The notes beneath the pieces were generated by a model, which was not told the DNA's origin, searched no databases, and saw only the letters and a list, made by a program, of their open reading frames with translations. This document shows positions 1 to 5,535 of a DNA stretch of 6,406 nucleotides, in pieces (position 1 is the first letter of the stretch; the number at the start of each line of letters is the position of its first letter). Source of the stretch: a bacterium UBP1_UBA4771 (lineage in GTDB: Bacteria; Krumholzibacteriota; Krumholzibacteriia; Krumholzibacteriales; Krumholzibacteriaceae); the NCBI GenBank assembly GCA_002403295.1, contig DHHN01000131.1, forward strand, positions 1,723 through 8,128, read 5' to 3'. The translations under genes were made by a program, and so were the position numbers.

Positions 1-522
1 CGGTTGGAGGCATTCGCTTTGGAACACCCGTGCGGCCGGTCCGCACGTCACGACCGCGGCCTGCTCGACGGGCCGCTTTTTCGCCCTGTCGATATTCATG
101 AACGATGTCAGGATATGATGATGGTCATAATACATCGCCAGAAGAAACTCGAATATCGAGCGTCCCCGCTCCAGATCTTCTATCGGGAAGCGCACGATAT
201 AACCCTTTTTTCCCTCGAGTCCCAGCCTGAGCGGAATCTCGGCGGGCTGCTCCGGCTCGATGCCGGCGACGCCCAACGTTCTGTAGTAGAGATCCGCCGC
301 GGTCGCCGGGTCGACGTTCGGGTACTTGTGCTTGCCGCCGATCCGGCTCAGCTTGCCGTAGATCGTTTCCTCGGTGTATTCCTCGCACGCCGGCTGAAAC
401 TGAAACGGCTCGGCCTTCTGCATCGGATCGTAGAATATGCCGAGACCCCGCGGCCCCAGCACTCCGGCCTCGCGCTTGATGAGTATCCCGACCGTCAATT
501 TCTCGTATCTCGGCGCGTCCAT
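1..522 (-). CDS. Hypothetical protein, 3' end cut by window edge
   Basis: This frame is open for 174 codons from an ATG at 520-522 to the left edge with no stop, so the C-terminus is missing. The start is well supported: AAGGAG lies 7 bases upstream. I do not recognise the family. The visible part begins MDAPRYEKLTVGILIKREAG and appears soluble: there is no signal peptide and no membrane segment. It is mixed in charge, with a Lys/Gly-rich stretch around residues 56-67, a beta-like segment around 96-112 (ending GYIVRFP), a helix-like segment 119-131 and a Tyr-Tyr-Asp-His-His-His cluster at 131-136. Cysteines are at 46, 160 and 171. The His cluster could bind metal, but no known motif supports that. 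It lies downstream of the PAP2 gene across a 135-base gap containing a possible promoter, so it may be transcribed separately. Coding status is likely from the strong ribosome site and the long open frame; function is unknown. Confidence 0.75.
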   Translation of the reverse strand, partial: MDAPRYEKLTVGILIKREAGVLGPRGLGIFYDPMQKAEPFQFQPACEEYTEETIYGKLSRIGGKHKYPNVDPATAADLYYRTLGVAGIEPEQPAEIPLRLGLEGKKGYIVRFPIEDLERGRSIFEFLLAMYYDHHHILTSFMNIDRAKKRPVEQAAVVTCGPAARVFQSECLQP

Positions 523-529
523 CGATTCA

Positions 530-535
530 CTCCTT
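530..535 (-). promoter_or_regulatory. Shine-Dalgarno site of the left-edge gene
   Basis: Read on the minus strand, AAGGAG sits 7 bases before the ATG at 520-522. It is the strongest ribosome-binding site in the window and fixes the start of the left-edge gene. Confidence 0.75.
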
Positions 536-609
536 CTCTTCGGGCGGCGTCCGGCCCGGGTTGCATCGCGCGGCGACGCGATTCGCCCGCGAGCGCTCTC
601 GACCTCGTC

Positions 610-615
610 ACTATA
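610..615 (-). promoter_or_regulatory. Possible -10 element upstream of the left-edge gene
   Basis: On the minus strand the gap between the PAP2 stop and the left-edge gene contains TGTGATATAGT. TATAGT matches five of six bases of the sigma-70 -10 consensus and lies in an AT-richer pocket of otherwise GC-rich sequence. No convincing -35 hexamer lies 16-18 bases upstream. A start from here would give a leader of roughly 80 bases. This is a pattern match only. Confidence 0.25.
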
Positions 616-657
616 TCACAGGCCGCGGGTGTTCGGTTGGCCAAATCGCCGTGTGCA

Positions 658-1419
658 TCAGGGAATTCGCCGCGCCGGAATGTCTTCGCGCGTCCGCGGA
701 TAGATTTTTCGAAACATGATAAACGCAATGCACGCGAGCGCCGCGCCGATGGCGGCTCCCGCGAGCACATCCGAGGGCCAGTGGACGCCGATGTAGATCC
801 GCGAAAAACCGACGAGTATCGCGAGCGCCGCGAGGGGCGCGAGCACGCGCCGGTAGGCGAGGCCGATAAAGAGCATGGAAGCGGTGATGTTCGTCGCGTG
901 GCTCGAGGGGAAGGCGAAGCTCGACTTGTAGCTTCGGGCGACCTCGGCGGGCGTCGTGATCCAGCCCTCCGGCCCGTACCAGAGATGGACGCCGCCGAGA
1001 ACCTCGCAGGGGCGCATCCGCTCGACGAGCGGCTTCACGACGCTGCTCGCGATCTGGTCGGAAGCCGCGATGAGCGGGATGAGCATGAGCGCCGCCCAGC
1101 GTCCTTTCGCCCGACCGAAGAGCACGAGCCCCGCCCAGGCGAGGAGGATCACGATCCTCCAGCGGTTGAGATCGGTCACGAAGGGCATCACGGCGTCGAA
1201 AACGGGGTTCGCGAGGCGCCCGTTGAGGAACTGGAAGGCGCGCACGTCGAGCGAGCGCGGATCGGGGGCGGGAGGGGCGACAAACGCGGCAGCCGAATCA
1301 TGGACCGCCGTCGCCGCGATCGTTGAAACGCTATCTCCGCCGCCCGCGAGCGCCCGCGCGCCCGCCGGCGCGACAAGGAACGCGGCGAGCGCCACAATGG
1401 ATACGAGCGATGATTTCAT
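658..1419 (-). CDS. PAP2-family membrane phosphatase
   Basis: A 253-residue type 2 phosphatidic acid phosphatase. The family removes phosphate from lipid phosphates or pyrophosphates (phosphatidate, phosphatidylglycerol phosphate, undecaprenyl pyrophosphate, lipid A), usually at the periplasmic side of the inner membrane. The three-part active site is complete: K129-x6-R136-P137, then PSSH at 171-174 (usual form PSGH, with H174 as the catalytic acid/base), then S206-R207-x5-H213-x3-D217 (H213 is the expected phospho-histidine nucleophile). Residues 1-23 form a signal peptide or first membrane helix ending ARA. Further hydrophobic segments lie near 86-102, 108-122, 176-190, 192-206 and 216-236. 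I chose the ATG at 1417-1419 because it starts exactly at the signal-like sequence. The frame can be extended to a TTG at 1464, but that adds 15 unlikely residues and has no ribosome site. It follows the patatin gene by 75 bases. The substrate cannot be told from sequence; PgpB-, LpxE- and BacA-replacing enzymes share these motifs. Confidence 0.93.
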   Translation of the reverse strand: MKSSLVSIVALAAFLVAPAGARALAGGGDSVSTIAATAVHDSAAAFVAPPAPDPRSLDVRAFQFLNGRLANPVFDAVMPFVTDLNRWRIVILLAWAGLVLFGRAKGRWAALMLIPLIAASDQIASSVVKPLVERMRPCEVLGGVHLWYGPEGWITTPAEVARSYKSSFAFPSSHATNITASMLFIGLAYRRVLAPLAALAILVGFSRIYIGVHWPSDVLAGAAIGAALACIAFIMFRKIYPRTREDIPARRIP

Positions 1420-1427
1420 CGGCGGCC

Positions 1428-1454
1428 ATTGTACCAGAGCCCGGACCCGCTCAA
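1428..1454 (-). promoter_or_regulatory. Possible promoter immediately before the PAP2 gene
   Basis: On the minus strand, TTGAGC (1449-1454) is followed 15 bases later by TACAAT (1428-1433). A TG one base upstream makes an extended -10 (TGGTACAAT). The spacer is shorter than the optimal 17. The initiating base would fall within a few bases of the ATG at 1417-1419, so the transcript would be leaderless or nearly so. This would agree with the absence of a Shine-Dalgarno for that start. A pattern match only. Confidence 0.25.
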
Positions 1455-1470
1455 CCAGTTCCAAATCTCT

Positions 1471-1493
1471 GCCGCGCCCGCCGGCGGGGCGGC
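1471..1493 (-). terminator. GC-rich hairpin after the patatin gene, possible terminator or attenuator
   Basis: Immediately after the TAG stop of the patatin gene the minus strand reads through a near-perfect inverted repeat. Its core is the 12-base palindrome CCCGCCGGCGGG, and the stem extends to GCCGC/GCGGC with one bulged base. There is no T-tract after it, so it is not a canonical intrinsic terminator. It may slow polymerase, protect the mRNA 3' end or do nothing; such palindromes are common by chance in GC-rich DNA. Confidence 0.3.
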
Positions 1494-1494
1494 T

Positions 1495-3747
1495 CTAGGG
1501 CCGTTTTCCGAGAAAGAGATAGAAGTTCTCGCGGTCTCCCTCGGCGCGTCCGTAGGCGAGATACAGGGGCCCGATGATGGTATCGGCGCCCAGAAAAAGG
1601 CTGCCCGCCGCGATGCCGCCGTCGAATCTCATGCTGTTCCGTTCCTCGAACGCGTTTCCGTATTCCGCGGACAATCCCGCGTAAAGAGACAGAACGCTGA
1701 AATCGACGATGCGCCGGTAGAGAAGAAAGGAAAGGATCGCCGCATGCTGGCCGGAGAGCTCATGCCGCTCGAGGCCGGACAGCCGCGTGAAGCCGCCGAG
1801 CCGAAAGAGGCTCTGATACGGTGAATCGCCGTCTCGGGTCACGCCGATTGAGCCGCCGAGAAGCCCGGTCCAGCGGCCGACCGATGCGGCGAACGACCCT
1901 TCGAAGAATCCCTGCTCGCAATCGGTATCGGAGCCGAGATCGACGAGGCTTGCGGAGAGGCGGATCCGCGCGGCGCCTCCGGAGCGTGGGAAATGAGCGT
2001 TGTCCAGCTCGTCCACGTGGAGCTGCAGGAACCCCTCGGCGGTGTCGAAATCGCGGGCGGGGGAATCAGGAGGACCGACCTGGGTCTTGATCACGCCCGC
2101 TTCGCGCAGGACGCCGGCGCGGATTTCGCCCCACGTCCCGAGCTCGCGCCCGGCGGCGAGCTGGATACCGTATTGCCGCACGCCGAACTCGGAGACCTTG
2201 TATCCCGCGCTATCGAAGACGTTGTCTGCACGCTCCGCGAGCGACGCTTTCGCATGAACAAAGGTGCGCAGCTTCCTGTCGAGCGGCTGGTGAAACTCGG
2301 TGAAAACGCCCGGTTCCTGACCGATCTGAATGCCGGTCCGCCATTCGCCGTTCAGGCGGTCGATGGCCGTGCGGGTGTACGCGACGGCCAGATTGAAATT
2401 GGGTCCTTCGAAATCCTCGAATATGGCCGCGCCTGACTGCAGGTAATTCGGGCCCCACGAGCGCTCCCGAACGGTGACCGTGAGAACGGCGCGCCCCGAC
2501 TCGACGGCGACATCGTAATAAACGGATTCGAAGAGCTCGAGCCCGAAGATTTGGTCGATATCCTTTTCCAATCGGTCGACATCGAGGGGCGCGCCGGGTT
2601 CCACGTTGAGCCGCGCGGCAATGACGCCGTCCCCGATACGCGAGTGATTGATGATATTCACCGCGTCGATGACGGGCGGTGAACGGTGGGCCGAGCGTTT
2701 GGCCTCGTACGATTTGTAGTCCTCGGCGGAAACCGCGAGCGTCGCGAGCCGATCGCGAACCCGCTCGGCGGCGGCGACGCCGGACGGAATCGCCTCGGCC
2801 GCCCGATTGAACGACGCCGTCGTGATATCGCCGAGTTCCGGTCGTATGAACACGTCGGTCGTTTCCAGCGATGCGATCTGCGCATCCGTGTTTCGACGCG
2901 TCATGATGGTGGTGAGCTGATCCGTGATGGCGAGCACCGAGCGCAGCTCGTCGCGTCCCCGGAGCGGGGTGCTGATATCGACGGCGATGACGATTTCCGC
3001 GCCCATCCGCCTGACGACCTCGATGGGAAGGTTGCTGCTGACGCCCCCGTCCGCGAGCAACCGGCCGTCGATCTCGCGCGGGGCGAACACGACCGGGATG
3101 GACATGCTTGCCCGTATCGCGAGCGCGAGGTCGCCGTCGCCCTTGACGACGACGTCTCCCGTTGCGAGATCCGTGGCGACGGCGCGGAAAGGGATCGGGA
3201 GCTCGTCGAAATCGCGAATCCGGACGACGGGCAGCGCAGATCGCCTGAGAAGCAGGTCGATTCTTTGCCCATCGAGCAATCCCGGAGGAAAACGAAGTCC
3301 CGCTCGCGACAGCCCCGGCTTGTTCTTGACGAGATAGAGATCGTCGTCGCGCTTCCGGCGGAACGATTTATCGCGGCGGGGTATCTCATCGGCAAAGGCG
3401 GCCGCCCAATCGATATGCTCGATCATCTCCTCGAGATCGGCGGGCGACATGCCGGATGCATAGAGCCCGCCGACGATCGCGCCCATGCTGGTGCCCGCTA
3501 TGAAATCGATCGGTATCTTCTGTTCCTCGAGCACCTTGAGCACGCCGATGTGGGCCGCTCCCCGCGCTCCGCCGCCGCTCAGGGCGAGACCGATCTTCGG
3601 TCGCCGGGCGGTTGGGGGCACGGTATCCTCCCCGGCGAGCCCGGTCGCGGCCGGAGCGAGAAGGGCTCCGCAGAGAAGCAGCGCCAGAGTCATAACCATG
3701 CGGTCATGCTTTGATTCGGGTTCATTGCTCGTTGACATAAGCCGCAT
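1495..3747 (-). CDS. Patatin-like phospholipase with POTRA and outer-membrane barrel (type Vd, PlpD-like)
   Basis: A 750-residue protein in three parts. A hydrophobic signal segment (about 19-38) precedes a patatin domain (about 50-345). This has the oxyanion loop GGGARG at 58-63, the nucleophile elbow GTSMG at 85-89 (S87) and DGG at 233-235 (D233), which together give a complete Ser-Asp dyad for acyl-ester hydrolysis. Residues about 357-428 look like one POTRA domain (pattern around 384-415 with LDVDRLEKDIDQIFGLELF). Residues about 433-750 are alternating amphipathic strands, with an Omp85-type signature near 648-660 (FRLGGFTRLSGLE). Family knowledge: this is the type Vd arrangement of Pseudomonas PlpD and Fusobacterium FplA, with similar total length, in which the barrel places the lipase at or beyond the outer membrane. 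The final strand ends YLFLGKRP with no terminal aromatic. The start is uncertain: ATGs at 3747, 3738, 3699 and 3693 all precede the hydrophobic core and none has a good ribosome site. The two upstream ones supply the positive residues a signal peptide needs. The PAP2 gene lies downstream. Confidence 0.93.
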   Translation of the reverse strand: MRLMSTSNEPESKHDRMVMTLALLLCGALLAPAATGLAGEDTVPPTARRPKIGLALSGGGARGAAHIGVLKVLEEQKIPIDFIAGTSMGAIVGGLYASGMSPADLEEMIEHIDWAAAFADEIPRRDKSFRRKRDDDLYLVKNKPGLSRAGLRFPPGLLDGQRIDLLLRRSALPVVRIRDFDELPIPFRAVATDLATGDVVVKGDGDLALAIRASMSIPVVFAPREIDGRLLADGGVSSNLPIEVVRRMGAEIVIAVDISTPLRGRDELRSVLAITDQLTTIMTRRNTDAQIASLETTDVFIRPELGDITTASFNRAAEAIPSGVAAAERVRDRLATLAVSAEDYKSYEAKRSAHRSPPVIDAVNIINHSRIGDGVIAARLNVEPGAPLDVDRLEKDIDQIFGLELFESVYYDVAVESGRAVLTVTVRERSWGPNYLQSGAAIFEDFEGPNFNLAVAYTRTAIDRLNGEWRTGIQIGQEPGVFTEFHQPLDRKLRTFVHAKASLAERADNVFDSAGYKVSEFGVRQYGIQLAAGRELGTWGEIRAGVLREAGVIKTQVGPPDSPARDFDTAEGFLQLHVDELDNAHFPRSGGAARIRLSASLVDLGSDTDCEQGFFEGSFAASVGRWTGLLGGSIGVTRDGDSPYQSLFRLGGFTRLSGLERHELSGQHAAILSFLLYRRIVDFSVLSLYAGLSAEYGNAFEERNSMRFDGGIAAGSLFLGADTIIGPLYLAYGRAEGDRENFYLFLGKRP

Positions 3748-3785
3748 CCGCGGGGTACGCCGGCCGTGGAGCTCATTTCCCGTCC

Positions 3786-3814
3786 TTCATAGCAGGATGC
3801 GCCGCAACCCGCAA
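3786..3814 (-). promoter_or_regulatory. Possible promoter of the patatin-barrel gene
   Basis: On the minus strand, TTGCGG (3809-3814) and TATGAA (3786-3791) are separated by 17 bases, with TG one base upstream of the -10 (TGCTATGAA, an extended -10). Matches to consensus are three of six and four of six. The expected start site near 3779 would give a leader of about 30-40 bases to the ATGs at 3747 and 3738. Plausible by position, weak by sequence. Confidence 0.3.
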
Positions 3815-3926
3815 CAGGATTCGAGCGGCGGACGATCGGCGCGGGCATCACGGCGGGGAGGAGCGCCCATTTGAATACGGCGATCCGGAAATATGCGATA
3901 GCGCTTGCCGTCACCGGCTTGAGCGT

Positions 3927-3938
3927 CGGATCGATCCG
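3927..3938. repeat. 12-base perfect palindrome in the intergenic gap
   Basis: CGGATCGATCCG is perfectly self-complementary and lies in the only sizeable gap upstream of the patatin gene (3748-4032), about 115 bases before the candidate -35. It could be an operator half-site pair for a dimeric regulator, but a palindrome of this length and GC-rich composition can occur by chance. I see no second copy in the window. Confidence 0.2.
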
Positions 3939-4017
3939 GTCCGGTTGCAGCGCGGGCGCCGAAATAGAGCCCCGGAAGAATGCGTTTCTGTTGGACGGAC
4001 GCTCGGACGGAGAACGG

Positions 4018-4032
4018 TCCGCGGCGCGCGGA
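4018..4032 (-). terminator. Short hairpin directly after the HD-GYP stop, weak terminator candidate
   Basis: The first 15 bases after the TGA of the HD-GYP gene read TCCGCG-CGC-CGCGGA on the minus strand: a 6-base-pair stem with a 3-base loop. The following sequence (CCGTTCTCC) has only a poor T-run. It could terminate or delimit the HEAT/HD-GYP transcript before the patatin gene; the stem is short, so confidence is low. Confidence 0.3.
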
Positions 4033-5535
4033 TCATTTCACGATGAAGCAATTCGCCTTTTGGGCCTCGTAGCGCTTGTCGTGCACGGATTCGACGATCG
4101 TGCGTCGATACTTCGGTCCGTCGCCCGCCCGCTCGGCCAGGTCGATCTGTTCGCCGGACGCGCCGTCATCGCGCAAGAGGACGACGACGGGCCGGTGCAT
4201 CAGACGGCAGTGCTCGTTCTGGCGCGTGACGACGGCATGTTCGCCGGTGTCGAGCTTGACCACCGTTCCCACGGGGTAGACGCCCATCGCCCCGATGAAT
4301 GCCTTCACGACCAGCGGATCGAACATCTCTCCGCCCTTGCGGGCGATGAGGCGCAACGCGCTGTCGGGGGTCAGCGTTTGTTTCCGATAGACCCGCGGAG
4401 TGGTCATGGCGTCGTATACATCGGCGACGGTGATCATGTGGTTGAACGGGTGCAACTCCCACGGCGCCGGTTTCGCCGGATATCCCTTGCCGTTGTACAG
4501 CAGATGGTGCTGAAGGGAGACGAACAGCGCGTCGGCCATCGCCCGCAGCGACCGTGCCCGGGACAATTCTATGACGCCGAGCATCGGGTGGCGCTCCATC
4601 AGCTGCCACTCTTCGGGCGTCAGCGAGTCGGGTTTGTTCAGGATCGCCTGCGGGACGTGCGTCTTGCCGACGTCGTGAAACAGGGCCGCGATGCCCACCT
4701 GCGCGGTGTCGCTCTTGTGCAATCCCATCCGATCGGCGATCAGCATCGACAGAACGCTGACGTTCACGGAATGCGAGAAGGTGTATTCGTCATAGTCCTT
4801 GATGCTCGCGAGCCCGACGAGAATGGTTTCGTCGGTGCGTATGATGTCGGCTATCTGCTGGGTGATCCTGCTCGCCTTGGGCAGTTGAACCGGACGCCGC
4901 TGCGCGATCGCCCGCATGACCTCGCCCATGAACATGATCGCCCGGGACATGACCCGGTTGCTTTCCTCCCGGACCTCCTGTTTGTTCACCTTGGCGTCCC
5001 GGAGATACTTCAACCGTTCTATCCGCTCGGCGAGTCTGATGTTGACGACGCCGGCATCGGAAAGCTTCCGGGCGAGCTCGCCGAAAACGTCCTCCTCGGA
5101 CGGCTCCGAAAAGAACAGCTTCAGGAACGAGCCGAGTTCCTCGGCGGCGACCTCCGGCGCGAAGTCGATCTCTTCGACTTTTCTCTTTTTCATCTCGTCG
5201 ATGAGGTACAGCACCGGCCCCATGCTCTGGGTGTCGACGACGACCCTCACGTCGTTGATCGACAACAGATCCGTCGCGACCGTCACCGCCACCCGTCCCT
5301 CGGTCTCGCCGAGCTCGCGCAGCGTTTCGAGGAGATTCGACAGCGCCGTCTGCGCCGCGCGATTGGTCAAGTCGTGAATCTGCACCGTTCTGCCGGCGCT
5401 GAAGAGGTAGTGCACGAGCAACGGTCCCAGGCGATCGACGAGGCCGTTCGGCTCCGTCGCGCAGGAGATCGGTTCCGGCGCGCCGCCCGCGGCATCGAAC
5501 GCGCAGTCGTCGGGATTCGTCCGGTGCTCGATCAT
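4033..5535 (-). CDS. HD-GYP domain protein, probable cyclic-di-GMP phosphodiesterase
   Basis: A 500-residue cytoplasmic protein with no signal peptide or membrane segment. Positions below count from the GTG at 5538, one codon upstream of the ATG used here. Residues about 35-215 are a non-catalytic N-terminal region of helices and short strands (for example VAVTVATDLL at 83-92). Residues about 235-415 are an HD-GYP domain: H256 in FSHSVNV, H288-D289 in FHDVGK, H317 in ERHPMLG, H344-H345, G352-Y353-P354, and D373 in VADVYDA, so the metal ligands expected for this family are present. The signature reads HHLLYNGKGYP where the common form is HHExxDGxGYP. The tail from about 419 (GVYPVGTVVKLDTGEHAVV) is the small C-terminal module typical of these proteins. 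The family hydrolyses cyclic-di-GMP, and some members hydrolyse cGAMP. The stop of the HEAT gene overlaps this start (TGATG). I prefer the ATG because the G-rich GGGGG at 5542-5546 is 6 bases away, against 3 for the GTG. With no receiver or sensor domain, its partner may be the HEAT protein. Confidence 0.93.
   Translation of the reverse strand: MIEHRTNPDDCAFDAAGGAPEPISCATEPNGLVDRLGPLLVHYLFSAGRTVQIHDLTNRAAQTALSNLLETLRELGETEGRVAVTVATDLLSINDVRVVVDTQSMGPVLYLIDEMKKRKVEEIDFAPEVAAEELGSFLKLFFSEPSEEDVFGELARKLSDAGVVNIRLAERIERLKYLRDAKVNKQEVREESNRVMSRAIMFMGEVMRAIAQRRPVQLPKASRITQQIADIIRTDETILVGLASIKDYDEYTFSHSVNVSVLSMLIADRMGLHKSDTAQVGIAALFHDVGKTHVPQAILNKPDSLTPEEWQLMERHPMLGVIELSRARSLRAMADALFVSLQHHLLYNGKGYPAKPAPWELHPFNHMITVADVYDAMTTPRVYRKQTLTPDSALRLIARKGGEMFDPLVVKAFIGAMGVYPVGTVVKLDTGEHAVVTRQNEHCRLMHRPVVVLLRDDGASGEQIDLAERAGDGPKYRRTIVESVHDKRYEAQKANCFIVK

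Noticed and set aside
4..1326. 440-codon plus-strand frame
   Set aside because: It runs antisense to the left-edge gene and the PAP2 gene and across their intergenic gap. The composition is extremely Arg-rich with no recognisable domain.
1420..1464. N-terminal extension of the PAP2 gene from a TTG at 1464
   Set aside because: It would put 15 residues in front of a textbook signal sequence, uses a rare start codon and has no ribosome site.
1471..1493. GC palindrome as part of a repeat family or attachment site
   Set aside because: I found no second copy or flanking direct repeat in the window. It is better described as a simple hairpin after a stop codon.
2686..3714. 342-codon plus-strand frame opposite the patatin domain
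   Set aside because: The patatin catalytic motifs are on the other strand in the correct order. This frame is Arg/Asp-rich and without motifs.
3690..3914. 74-codon minus-strand frame spanning the gap upstream of the patatin gene
   Set aside because: Its longer form has no ribosome site and an unstructured, Cys/Pro-rich translation overlapping the patatin start. Only the last 28 codons have a start signal, which is reported separately as a low-interest observation.
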